Shown in pieces: positions 1 through 7,141 of a stretch of DNA of 51,903 nucleotides. Position numbers and translations under genes: made by a program. The notes under the pieces were generated by a model. That model did no database searches and was not told where the DNA came from. It saw only the letters and a list, made by a program, of their open reading frames with translations. This stretch comes from an uncultured Clostridia bacterium. GTDB lineage: Bacteria; Bacillota; Clostridia; Monoglobales; Monoglobaceae. The DNA lies in the NCBI GenBank assembly GCA_947625905.1, contig CANQQJ010000027.1, positions 1 through 51,903 on the forward strand, given 5' to 3'. Position 1 is the stretch's first letter, and each line of letters begins with the position of its first letter.

Positions 1-90
1 ACAAACGACAGGATAATAACGCTTGTGACCTGCACCGGATACAACAGCGACAGATATGTCGTTCAGGGAAAGATAACTCCTATAAATTAG
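1..90 (+). CDS. Class B sortase, C-terminal fragment (gene starts before the window)
   Basis: The first 30 codons are open and end with TAG at 88-90. They read TNDRIITLVTC, then a loop, then RYVVQGKI. This matches the end of class B sortases: the catalytic cysteine sits in a TLxTC motif and the catalytic arginine follows in a short RYVV strand. Sortases are membrane-bound transpeptidases that attach surface proteins to peptidoglycan. No LPXTG-like substrate is visible among the surface proteins in this window, which mostly use SLH domains. Only the last two strands of the fold are present, so the subclass is likely but not certain. A strong terminator follows at 125-159. Confidence 0.72.
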   Translation, partial: TNDRIITLVTCTGYNSDRYVVQGKITPIN

Positions 91-124
91 AATCGGCGTT
101 ATCGGACACCCGAACAAAAAAACA

Positions 125-159
125 GGCGCCCCCGAAATTCGGGGGCGCCCGGTTTTTTT
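125..159 (+). terminator. Intrinsic terminator after the sortase gene
   Basis: A 12-bp GC-rich stem (125-136 with 138-149, GGCGCCCCCGAA and its complement) is followed by a T-run at 153-159. It lies 35 nt after the sortase stop codon. Confidence 0.9.
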
Positions 160-183
160 ATGCGGCAGCGGCGCACAATATGT

Positions 184-533
184 CGTAGGGCCGGACGGCC
201 GCATACGGCCCGTTTGCCTCCTCCCGGGAGGAGGTGTCAGGCGAAGCCTGACTGATGAGGTGTTTTTTTATGCCTCAAGAATCGTTAAGCGGATTATACG
301 CCTATGCTGACACCTCATCCGACTTTTTGCCCGGTCGGGCAAAAACCCACCTTCCCCTCAAGGGGAAGGCTTTTCCCACCTCCGGCCGCGGGACGCCGGG
401 GTCGTTGTTCCCTACATACCTATTTTACATCATTTCTGCGTTCGCGGGGACAAGCGAAAGATTTTCGATAGCCATCTCCGCGTAACTACTATTCGCTAAT
501 CACTAATCACTACGTTCGTAGGGCCGGACGGCC
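184..533. repeat. Block of intergenic palindromic repeats
   Basis: The 17-mer CGTAGGGCCGGACGGCC occurs at 184-200 and again at 517-533. Between them are nested palindromes: CTCCTCCCGGGAGGAG near 219-234, GTCAGGCGAAGCCTGAC near 236-252, GATGAGGTGT at 254-263 pairing with ACACCTCATC at 310-319, TTGCCCGGTCGGGCAA near 327-342 and CCTTCCCCTCAAGGGGAAGG near 351-370. Such REP-like elements are common between genes in gut Clostridia. A 76-codon frame at 255-485 crosses the repeat but has no ribosome binding site or protein-like composition, so I treat the whole block as non-coding. Confidence 0.7.
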
Positions 534-578
534 TCGGCCGCCCGCCCCTTTGGATTTAATTGGGAAGAACTAAGTTAA

Positions 579-1958
579 TTAAAACACAAGCGTTTCGTCG
601 GTTTCCGCCTGGGGTTTTATGCCGCTCATATTGTTCCAAAGCATTACTTTTATGATTGAACTTTTGAGATCAACATTGTCAAATGTGACCATCTCCGCCG
701 CGGGCTTTGATATCATAAATTTTAGTGTTTCGTTATAGTCATCGTAGACAGCGAGAACAACGGTTCCGCTTGTACCGTTAAGATTCGAGACATCGACCGT
801 CACGCTGTTGTTTGTGCAGTTTAATATGGAAATGTCAGGATCTTTTGGCATTGTGCTGTTATAGTGTATGGTAGCGTATGGCAGATCACAATTCAGCTTA
901 GCCCATTCTTCTTTTGTTCCCGCATAATATACATCTAGTCCGGTCAATAACAAAAAAGCATTCGGGTCAATTGTAGTTATGCTTTTCGGAATACCCACAG
1001 CTCTTAAATCGTAGCATAAAGCAAATGTGGCTTCTGATATTTTTGTGATGCCGCTCGGAAGATCTATTTTTTTAAGATAATAGCATTGCCAAAACGCATA
1101 TTCTCCAATATTAGTGACGCTATCGGGTATATCTATATTTTTAATTTTGCAGCCGACAAATGCTCTGTTACCTATATTGGTCACGCTGTTTGGTATTTTT
1201 ACCTTTGCGAGATCGCTGCAATCCCAAAAAGCGCCCACACCGATAGACACAGTGTTGTTAGGTATTGTATAATACGGCTGCGCTTTATCTTTGGCGTAAC
1301 ATAATAATTGGGTTTTGTCTTTACTGAATAAAACCCCATCTATATCCGAATAATTAGGATTGTTTTTATCTACGTTGATATTCAGGCGTCCGCTGTTGCT
1401 TTTCACCTCTTCGGCACCGTCTATAACACTGGCGGGTATGTTGATGTTTTCAAGATTGTAGCAATATTGAAAAGGGCTATTACCTATCGTTGTAACACCG
1501 TTTGGTATGATAATACTTGAAAGACTTTCGCAGTGGCTAAACACGAAATTTCCTATACTTGTTATACTGTTAGATAATTTAATATTCAAAAGATTGTTAC
1601 AATCCATAAATGCAGCGTTGCCAATATTTGTAACGTTGTTCGGTATTACTAAGTCTGTTAGATTAAAACATCCATAAAAAGCATAATGTCCAATACTTTT
1701 AACATTATTAGATATATTAATTGTTTTTAAATCGGAACAGTCCTCAAATGCCCGATCACCGATACTTGTAACCGGCAGTCCGTCTATTTTGTCGGGAATG
1801 GTTACCGAGACGGCATTTTCACTGCAGCCTGTGATCTCGATATGATCTCCGCAGTTTTCGTAAGTAAGATCACCGTATGTCGCAGCGGCTGCGGGCGTGA
1901 ACGAAAGCAAGGCGCAAAGGATTGTAAATACCAAACTTAAACATAAAACTCTTTTCAT
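579..1958 (-). CDS. Secreted BspA-type leucine-rich-repeat surface protein
   Basis: The 459-aa protein begins at 1958: ATG follows AGGAGG (complement at about 1967-1972), and translation starts with the signal peptide MKRVLCLSLVFTILCALLSF, cut near residue 26. A longer in-frame ATG at 2009 lies inside the leader terminator and is rejected. Residues about 45-370 carry BspA/LRR_5 repeats of about 23 aa (pattern L..I.IPN.VT.IG..AF..C), as found in adhesins of host-associated bacteria. The unit ending YYAGTKEEWAKL is the usual last repeat. Residues 373-459 form a separate beta-rich module that resembles the C-terminus of the GLUG protein at 42664-47919 (IKVMLWNNMSGIKP here, IKLMVWNGLSDMAP there). 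No SLH domain or LPXTG motif is visible, so the anchoring is unknown. Expression should pass through the structured leader at 1959-2165. Base composition is more AT-rich than the SLH genes. Confidence 0.88.
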   Translation of the reverse strand: MKRVLCLSLVFTILCALLSFTPAAAATYGDLTYENCGDHIEITGCSENAVSVTIPDKIDGLPVTSIGDRAFEDCSDLKTINISNNVKSIGHYAFYGCFNLTDLVIPNNVTNIGNAAFMDCNNLLNIKLSNSITSIGNFVFSHCESLSSIIIPNGVTTIGNSPFQYCYNLENINIPASVIDGAEEVKSNSGRLNINVDKNNPNYSDIDGVLFSKDKTQLLCYAKDKAQPYYTIPNNTVSIGVGAFWDCSDLAKVKIPNSVTNIGNRAFVGCKIKNIDIPDSVTNIGEYAFWQCYYLKKIDLPSGITKISEATFALCYDLRAVGIPKSITTIDPNAFLLLTGLDVYYAGTKEEWAKLNCDLPYATIHYNSTMPKDPDISILNCTNNSVTVDVSNLNGTSGTVVLAVYDDYNETLKFMISKPAAEMVTFDNVDLKSSIIKVMLWNNMSGIKPQAETDETLVF

Positions 1959-2165
1959 AAAAATGTACCTCCTAAAATAAAAAGTGTGTGGCCGCAATCT
2001 AAGCCACACACGAAAAATGCACGGCTCGGATTGTTACCACACAATTTTAAAATCTACAAATAAATCTCAACACAAATGAGCTAATAGATTGAGCGCACAT
2101 TTTTGCCGAAAAGCAAAAACCGCCCATTTATATTGTAGATTTATTCAATTTTAAAATTATGTGGT
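1959..2165 (-). promoter_or_regulatory. Structured RNA leader, copy A, with terminator/antiterminator switch
   Basis: Reading the minus strand, a long closing stem pairs 2160-2165 with 2036-2041, 2148-2158 with 2043-2053, and 2133-2139 with 2053-2059. It encloses an apical hairpin (2113-2119 with 2100-2106, GCAAAAA on the plus strand). Next comes a linker that reads AACAATCCGAGC...GCATTTTTCGTGTG. An intrinsic terminator follows: stem 2003-2011 with 1984-1992, U-tract at 1983-1979. The linker segment 2023-2033 (CAATCCGAGCC) can instead pair with the terminator loop segment 1995-2005 (GGCTTAGATTG), which gives an antiterminator. AAAAATG of the apical hairpin is also complementary to CATTTTT in the linker (2098-2104 with 2013-2019), a possible pseudoknot. 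Copy B at 28240-28449 has the same plan with different stem sequences. I do not recognise it as a named riboswitch, T-box or protein-binding leader. Confidence 0.75.
1979..2011 (-). terminator. Conditional terminator inside leader A
   Basis: On the minus strand GTGTGTGGC and GCCACACAC form a 9-bp stem (2011-2003 with 1992-1984) followed by TTTTTATTTT. It ends about 20 nt before the LRR start codon. Its loop is complementary to an upstream leader segment, so read-through can be controlled. Confidence 0.85.
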
Positions 2166-2171
2166 GAGTAC

Positions 2172-2200
2172 AGTTTATCACATGCCGGAAATATTGTCAA
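2172..2200 (-). promoter_or_regulatory. Promoter of leader A and the LRR gene
   Basis: The minus strand carries TTGACA (2200-2195), a 17-nt spacer and TAAACT (2177-2172). The predicted start near 2165 falls on the first base of the leader closing stem. Confidence 0.8.
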
Positions 2201-2250
2201 TCGGAATTTTGGAAAATATAGCATGATGTTAATTATAATTTTAAAGCGCG

Positions 2251-2278
2251 TTGACATATTTAAATTATATAGTATAAT
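2251..2278 (+). promoter_or_regulatory. Promoter of the small ORF at 2312
   Basis: TTGACA (2251-2256), a 16-nt spacer and TATAAT (2273-2278). It lies divergent from the leader A promoter. Confidence 0.8.
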
Positions 2279-2311
2279 ACCAACAGAACATAATAAAAGG
2301 AGCGGATGTTT

Positions 2312-2488
2312 ATGCGTTTGATAATAACCAAAACGGCCGAGAAATCCATTAAACGCTTAGACAAACCTACAAAATTCGTGCCCGAGGATGAGCCGTTTCC
2401 CGATGAAGTCCTTGCGATAAAACAGGGGAAAGCGGATGTTGCCGGCGGAGATATATCCGATTTTGACGGTATTGATTGGGAACTTTAA
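2312..2488 (+). CDS. Small toxin/antitoxin-like protein, possibly a RelE-antitoxin chimera
   Basis: A 58-aa product starts at 2312, which is 9 nt after AAGGAG; the in-frame ATG at 2306 is too close to that site. The first 20 residues (MRLIITKTAEKSIKRLDKPT) look like the N-terminus of RelE-type mRNA interferases. The rest (EPFPDEVLAIKQGKAD, then GIDWEL) looks like the tail of an antitoxin from the same kind of operon. The catalytic RelE core is missing. The gene has its own strong promoter and a terminator, so it is probably expressed. It may be a deletion fusion of a former toxin-antitoxin pair, or a small antitoxin in its own right. The similarity is from memory and weak. Confidence 0.5.
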   Translation: MRLIITKTAEKSIKRLDKPTKFVPEDEPFPDEVLAIKQGKADVAGGDISDFDGIDWEL

Positions 2489-2506
2489 TTGTGTCTGTAT
2501 AGCAAA

Positions 2507-2531
2507 GGAGCCCCGCGTTATGCAGGGCTCC
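2507..2531. terminator. Terminator between the small ORF and gapA (probably bidirectional)
   Basis: GGAGCCC (2507-2513) pairs with GGGCTCC (2525-2531). The plus-strand tail is GGTTATTTTGTTTTTT. The convergent gapA gene ends 15 nt away, so the hairpin may serve both genes. Confidence 0.75.
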
Positions 2532-2545
2532 GGTTATTTTGTTTT

Positions 2546-3580
2546 TTAGCCGAGTTCGGCGAAATATTTGATTGTTCTAACCATCTGGCTGGTGTAGGAG
2601 TTCTCGTTGTCGTACCAGGAAACAACCTGAACTTCGTAGATGCCGTCTCCAACTTCCGCAACCATTGTCTGGGTAGCGTCAAACAGCGAGCCGTACTTCA
2701 TTCCGATAACGTCGGAAGATACGATCGGGTCGGTGTTGTAGCCGAAGGACTCGCTCGCGGCGGCCTTCATGGCGGCGTTGATTCCGTCAACCGTGATGTT
2801 CTCGCCCTTAACAACCGCTGTCAGGATGGTGGTCGAGCCGGTAACTACCGGAACGCGCTGCGCCGAGCCGATCAGCTTGCCGTTGAGCTCGGGGATAACC
2901 AGGCCGATAGCCTTGGCCGCGCCCGTCGAGTTGGGAACGATGTTGGCCGCGCCCGCTCTCGCGCGTCTCATGTCGCCCTTTCTGTGGGGGCCGTCCAGGA
3001 TCATCTGGTCGCCGGTGTAGGCGTGGATCGTCGACATGATACCGCTCTGGATGGGAGCGTAGTCGTTGAGAGCCTTGGCCATGGGAGCCAGGCAGTTCGT
3101 TGTGCAGGACGCCGCGGAGATGATCTTGTCGTCCGCTGTCAGCACGTTCTCGTTAACCGAGTAAACAACTGTGGGCAGGTCGTTGCCGGCGGGAGCCGAG
3201 ATAACTACCTTTTTCGCGCCCGCGTCGATGTGAGCCTGAGCCTTCGCCTTTGAGGTATAGAAGCCCGTGCACTCCAGAACAACGTCAACGCCGATCTCGC
3301 CCCAGGGGAGCTTTGACGCGTCGGCTTCCTCATAGATCTTGAGAGTCTTGCCGTCTACCGTGAGGGTTCTCGCCTCGTCGTCGCACTCGACCGTGTGCAG
3401 GCCCTCGCCTATCGCGCCGCAGAATCCCTTCTGAGCCGTGTCGTACTTCAGAAGATTAGCCAGCATCGAGGGAGCCGTCAGGTCGTTGATGGCAACGACC
3501 TCATATCCGTCAGCCTCAAACATCTGTCTGAAAGCCAGACGGCCGATACGTCCAAAACCGTTAATAGCAACTTTTACCAT
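2546..3580 (-). CDS. gapA: Glyceraldehyde-3-phosphate dehydrogenase, NAD-dependent, glycolytic
   Basis: This 344-aa protein converts glyceraldehyde-3-phosphate, NAD and phosphate to 1,3-bisphosphoglycerate in the cytosol. The start at 3580 ([14 protein letters not shown]) has AGGAGG upstream (3591-3596); a longer frame reaching 3637 adds a tail foreign to the family. Visible landmarks are the Rossmann motif GFGRIGR at residues 8-14, Asp33 in INDLT, which favours NAD over NADP, the catalytic Cys159 in SCTTNC, and the IHAYTGDQ segment with the catalytic His near residue 186. The C-terminus [13 protein letters not shown] is typical. Full length; codons suggest high expression. It is transcribed alone from the promoter at 3671-3699. 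Confidence 0.97.
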   Translation of the reverse strand: MVKVAINGFGRIGRLAFRQMFEADGYEVVAINDLTAPSMLANLLKYDTAQKGFCGAIGEGLHTVECDDEARTLTVDGKTLKIYEEADASKLPWGEIGVDVVLECTGFYTSKAKAQAHIDAGAKKVVISAPAGNDLPTVVYSVNENVLTADDKIISAASCTTNCLAPMAKALNDYAPIQSGIMSTIHAYTGDQMILDGPHRKGDMRRARAGAANIVPNSTGAAKAIGLVIPELNGKLIGSAQRVPVVTGSTTILTAVVKGENITVDGINAAMKAAASESFGYNTDPIVSSDVIGMKYGSLFDATQTMVAEVGDGIYEVQVVSWYDNENSYTSQMVRTIKYFAELG

Positions 3581-3670
3581 AATAAAAGTACCTCCTAAAT
3601 ATAAATTAAAATTTTTATTATTTTTCAAAAATCCCAAGCGCGTTTCGGGCGCTTTTTGCGGGTCACTATT

Positions 3671-3699
3671 ATTGTACCTTATAGCGGAAAAATATTCAA
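3671..3699 (-). promoter_or_regulatory. gapA promoter
   Basis: On the minus strand TTGAAT (3699-3694), a 17-nt spacer and TACAAT (3676-3671). The leader to the gapA start codon is about 85 nt and contains no clear hairpin. Confidence 0.75.
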
Positions 3700-3802
3700 G
3701 TACTTTTTTGATATTTTTATGTCAAATATATCAAAAGTTTTGCAAAGCGATATAGCGAATTTACTTGTGCAAACTGCACAAAACGATAAAAATCGCGGAA
3801 AA

Positions 3803-3848
3803 GAAATGTTACAGAAATGTTACAGAATCATTTGATTTGTGTTACAAT
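3803..3848 (+). promoter_or_regulatory. In-phase direct repeats and possible upstream promoter
   Basis: GAAATGTTACA occurs twice in tandem (3803-3824), and GTTACA recurs at 3841-3846. The GTTACA units start at 3808, 3819 and 3841, all in 11-bp phase, as in binding sites of PhoB/PhoP-type response regulators. The last unit overlaps TGTTACAAT, a possible extended -10 element. The rest of the gap between gapA and the amidase (3700-4004) shows nothing else I can support. Confidence 0.4.
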
Positions 3849-4004
3849 ACATGATGCGCAAGATATTGAGGCGAATAAAAAATAAAATCAACATATGGTG
3901 TAAAGGTTTTTTGAAGACAGCAAAACAAAAGGAAATATAGGGGAAATTTTATGTATTTTTTGTAAATGAGGATTTAACAAATTGTGAAAAAATCCCGTTT
4001 TCGC

Positions 4005-4033
4005 TTGATTTTAGGGGCGATCGGTGTTATAAT
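4005..4033 (+). promoter_or_regulatory. Promoter of the SLH amidase gene
   Basis: TTGATT (4005-4010), a 17-nt spacer and TATAAT (4028-4033). Confidence 0.75.
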
Positions 4034-4122
4034 ATGACTAACATTAGGGAAGTTGAGATCAATCGCGCGCTTGCCGCACGGACGGCGAATGGGGCGCGTA
4101 AATATTTTGAGGTGATATTTTT

Positions 4123-5559
4123 ATGAGAAAACTTAGAGCGCTCGCTTTGACGGTGCTTATACTGTCTTTGTCGGTCGCCGCGTTTCCCGCGGTGGGCGTT
4201 TCGGCGAGAGAGTTTTCCGACGTTCCGATAACCGCCTCGTATTACACGGCGGTCGACAAGCTGAGCAACATAGGCGTTATCCAGGGACGCGAGGACGGAA
4301 ACTTCGCTCCGAACGCTCAGACGACGCGCGCCGAATTCTGCGCGTTCCTGTCAAGGGCGACGGGCTATAACGAGAATTATTATCAGGCCTCGACCACGCC
4401 GTTTACCGATGTTTCGGTCGATTACTGGGCGAACAATTACATATCTTATTGCTACGACAGAGGCTATATAAACGGAAATCTGGACAATACCTTCGCGCCG
4501 GCCGACCCGGTCACGTATGAGCAGGTTGTGAAAATGGTTGTCTGCTCCTCGGGGGCGGGCGACGACAGCCTGAGAAGCGTGGGACCCTACTGGTACTCGG
4601 GATATCTGGCGGTGGCCGATAAGTACGGACTTCTTCACGACACGACCAAGGCGGTCGGAAAAGACGCGAACAGAGCCTTTGTGGCTCAGATGATATACAA
4701 CTCGCTGAGCTTTATAAACGGCGGCGAGTTTGACGACAGTGCGGCGGTAACGGACGCGGCCGACCTTTCCAACAACGCGGCCCACAGCACGCCCGCGCCT
4801 CAAAGCGCAAAGGCGTCCGAAGAAGAGATATTTAAAGCGACGCCCGCGCCCACGCCTGTGCCGACATTGGCTCCGACGCCGCTGCCCACATCGGCACCCA
4901 CGCCGAAGCCTACTTTGGCGCCCACGCCGAGACCCACGGCGCCTCCGCAGCAGAGCGTTCCGCAGAATGTTCCGGTATGGAATTCGGCGTATCAGCCCAA
5001 CAAGACGATAGTTATCGACCCGGGCCACAACTACAGCGGAGTTGACACCGGAGCGACCGGAAACGGTCTCAGGGAGCAGGATATAACATGGTACATAGCC
5101 GAAAAAGTCAAGCCGCTGCTTGAGGCTCACGGATTCAACGTTGTTATGACGAGAAACTCGATCACCGACAACTGCTCGACCGTGTCCACCTCTGACAGTC
5201 TGGCTTACAGGTATAACCTGGCGAACAATTTAAACGCGGCTCTGTTTGTGTCCATCCACTGCAACGCGGGCGGATCGAACGGAACCGAGACATACTGCTA
5301 CTATAACAGCGCCGAGGGACGCAAGCTCGCGCAGAAGATCCAAGGATACATAATCGGCTCCGTCGGCACGGCGAACAGAGGCGTAAAGGAAGCCGGATTC
5401 GCGGTGATCAGACACACCGTAATGCCCGCGGTGCTGGTAGAGACGGCGTTTATAGACACCGCCGACGATGCGGCAAAGCTCGGCGACGACGCGTACCGTC
5501 AGAAATACGCCGAGAGCATAGCCCACGGAATATGCGACTACATGGGCGTGGCGTATTAA
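4123..5559 (+). CDS. SLH-anchored N-acetylmuramoyl-L-alanine amidase (Amidase_3)
   Basis: A 478-aa secreted enzyme that cleaves the bond between N-acetylmuramic acid and L-alanine of the peptide stem. A signal peptide (residues 1-28, ending VGVSA) is followed by SLH repeats at about 30-80 and 90-140 plus a weaker third to about 195; these hold proteins on the secondary wall polymer. A Pro/Thr/Ala linker (about 240-280, PTPVPTLAPTPLPT type) leads to the catalytic domain (293-478). The zinc and catalytic residues are visible: His302 in DPGH, Glu318 in LREQD, His379 in SIHCNA and Glu440 in VETAF. GAGGTGAT precedes the ATG. It is a single-gene unit with its own promoter and terminator. Likely jobs are daughter-cell separation or wall turnover at the S-layer. 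Confidence 0.93.
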   Translation: MRKLRALALTVLILSLSVAAFPAVGVSAREFSDVPITASYYTAVDKLSNIGVIQGREDGNFAPNAQTTRAEFCAFLSRATGYNENYYQASTTPFTDVSVDYWANNYISYCYDRGYINGNLDNTFAPADPVTYEQVVKMVVCSSGAGDDSLRSVGPYWYSGYLAVADKYGLLHDTTKAVGKDANRAFVAQMIYNSLSFINGGEFDDSAAVTDAADLSNNAAHSTPAPQSAKASEEEIFKATPAPTPVPTLAPTPLPTSAPTPKPTLAPTPRPTAPPQQSVPQNVPVWNSAYQPNKTIVIDPGHNYSGVDTGATGNGLREQDITWYIAEKVKPLLEAHGFNVVMTRNSITDNCSTVSTSDSLAYRYNLANNLNAALFVSIHCNAGGSNGTETYCYYNSAEGRKLAQKIQGYIIGSVGTANRGVKEAGFAVIRHTVMPAVLVETAFIDTADDAAKLGDDAYRQKYAESIAHGICDYMGVAY

Positions 5560-5572
5560 TTAACGAAGGGAA

Positions 5573-5597
5573 GGGCACATAATAATGTGCCCTTTTT
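5573..5597 (+). terminator. Terminator after the amidase gene
   Basis: GGGCACAT (5573-5580) pairs with ATGTGCCC (5585-5592), followed by TTTTT (5593-5597). The U32 gene begins 25 nt later, so it may depend on read-through; I see no strong promoter in between. Confidence 0.85.
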
Positions 5598-5621
5598 AAA
5601 ACAACCGAAAGGAAACATATC

Positions 5622-6857
5622 ATGGAAAAAATCACAAAAAAGCCCGAGCTGCTGGCGCCCGCGGGGAACCTCGCCAAACTGAAAACCGCGATAACCTACG
5701 GCGCCGACGCGGTGTATATAGGCGGCGAGGAGTTTTCGCTGCGCACCGCGGCCGACAATTTCACCGCGGCAGAGATCGCCGAGGGGGTCAAATATGCCCA
5801 TGAGCGCGGGAAAAAAGTGTATTTGACCGCCAATATAATCCCTCACAACAGCGATATTGCCGAGTACGGCGGTTTTTTGAAGGAGCTTGAGGGGATAGAT
5901 ATCGACGCGGTGATACTTTCCGATTCGGGAATGTTCGCCATGACCCGCGAGTTTATGCCGAACACCGATATCCATATAAGCACCCAGGCCAATATCGTCA
6001 ACTGGAAGAGCGCCGAGATGTGGCGCGATATGGGCGCCGCGCGCGTTATCCTCGCGCGGGAGTTGTCTCTCGGAGAGATCCGCGAGATCCGCGACAGGGT
6101 GCCGGGGCTTGAGATCGAGGCGTTTGTCCACGGCGCGATGTGCATTTCGTACTCGGGACGCTGCCTGCTCAGCAACTATATGGCGGGCCGCGACGGGAAC
6201 AGAGGCGAGTGCGCCCACCCCTGCCGCTGGAAATATTTTTTGATGGAGCAGCAGAGGCCCGGAGAGTACATGCCCGTGTTTGAGAACGAGCGCGGGACTT
6301 TTATATACAACTCAAAAGATCTGTGTATGCTGCCCCATGTTGACAAGCTCGTCGAGGCGGGCGTCGACAGCTTTAAGATAGAGGGCCGCGTCAAGTCGGA
6401 GTTCTACGTGGCGACCGTGGTCAAGGCTTATCGCAGAGCGATCGACGATTATTTCGCCGCGGCGCCGGAGGAGTACAAGTTCGACGAGAGTCTTATGGAC
6501 GAGGTCAAAAAAGTAAGCCACCGCGACTACACAACCGGATTCTTTTTCGGAAAGCCCGGCGGCACCGAGCAGCATTACGAAAGCAGCTCGTATATCCGCG
6601 ACTACGACATGGTCGGAGTGGTCGAGAGCTATGACAAAAAAACCTGCATGGCGAAGGTGATCCAGAAAAATCGCTTCTTTAAAGGCGACGAGGTCGAGTT
6701 TTTGCGCCCGTACGGGGATTTTTCAAAGCAGGTAATCGAGTATATGACAGACGAAAACGGCATCGAGATCGAGGTGGCCAACCATCCGCAGAGCACGGTC
6801 TTTATAAAAACCGAGCTCGAGCTCGAGCCCGAAACTTTTATTAGAAAAAAGAAATAG
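5622..6857 (+). CDS. trhP: U32-family protein of the TrhP type (tRNA U34 hydroxylation)
   Basis: The 411-aa protein belongs to the peptidase U32 family, once called collagenase-like. The N-terminal PELLAPAGNLAKLKTAITYG motif begins the TIM-barrel-like domain. Residues about 165-205 hold the family signature, CISYSGRCLLSN, then GRDGNRGECAHPCRW, whose four cysteines probably bind an iron-sulfur cluster. In Escherichia coli and Bacillus subtilis this subgroup (YegQ/TrhP, YrrO) uses prephenate to make 5-hydroxyuridine at position 34 of tRNAs. Length and the cysteine block fit YrrO better than true proteases. In B. subtilis two such genes (yrrN, yrrO) sit together; only one is here. GAAAGGA lies upstream of the ATG. 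The exact substrate is inferred from the family. Confidence 0.85.
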   Translation: MEKITKKPELLAPAGNLAKLKTAITYGADAVYIGGEEFSLRTAADNFTAAEIAEGVKYAHERGKKVYLTANIIPHNSDIAEYGGFLKELEGIDIDAVILSDSGMFAMTREFMPNTDIHISTQANIVNWKSAEMWRDMGAARVILARELSLGEIREIRDRVPGLEIEAFVHGAMCISYSGRCLLSNYMAGRDGNRGECAHPCRWKYFLMEQQRPGEYMPVFENERGTFIYNSKDLCMLPHVDKLVEAGVDSFKIEGRVKSEFYVATVVKAYRRAIDDYFAAAPEEYKFDESLMDEVKKVSHRDYTTGFFFGKPGGTEQHYESSSYIRDYDMVGVVESYDKKTCMAKVIQKNRFFKGDEVEFLRPYGDFSKQVIEYMTDENGIEIEVANHPQSTVFIKTELELEPETFIRKKK

Positions 6858-6883
6858 GCAGCGGCATTGTCCTTCCGCGGAAC

Positions 6884-6919
6884 AAGCGCCGAGGGGCGGA
6901 TCTTCTGCCGCGGGCGCTT
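6884..6919 (+). terminator. GC-rich hairpin after trhP, possible weak terminator
   Basis: AAGCGCC (6884-6890) pairs with GGCGCTT (6913-6919), and an inner GGCGGA/TCTGCC stem is possible. No clear U-tract follows (CCTAATTATT), so termination is uncertain. The remaining space to 7003 shows nothing else. Confidence 0.4.
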
Positions 6920-7002
6920 CCTAATTATTATAACGCGGGAAAAAATTTTTATCGCAATAATAAATTGCCGCAAATTATCAAAGCGCAATGTTTGATTATC
7001 TA

Positions 7003-7031
7003 TTGACTTTTTTCGATTAGTGTGTTAAAAT
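7003..7031 (+). promoter_or_regulatory. Promoter of the 959-aa SLH protein gene
   Basis: TTGACT (7003-7008), a 17-nt spacer and TAAAAT (7026-7031). The leader is about 105 nt and GC-rich in its first half (7039-7089), then AT-rich up to the GGAGGG site. Confidence 0.8.
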
Positions 7032-7141
7032 TAACATTGCGGCGGTTTGTCCGTCCCGGAGCATATCGGGAAATCGGCGCGCCGCGGAAAATTAATCAAG
7101 TAAAATAATTAAAATTTATTTTTATCTTTGGAGGGTAAAAT

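Noticed and set aside
255..485. 76-codon plus-strand frame
   Set aside because: It crosses nested palindromic repeats, has no ribosome site and no protein-like pattern.
2489..3253. 254-codon frame opposite gapA
   Set aside because: It lies antisense to a certain gapA gene; its Arg/Val/Gly-rich content mirrors the codon pattern of the other strand.
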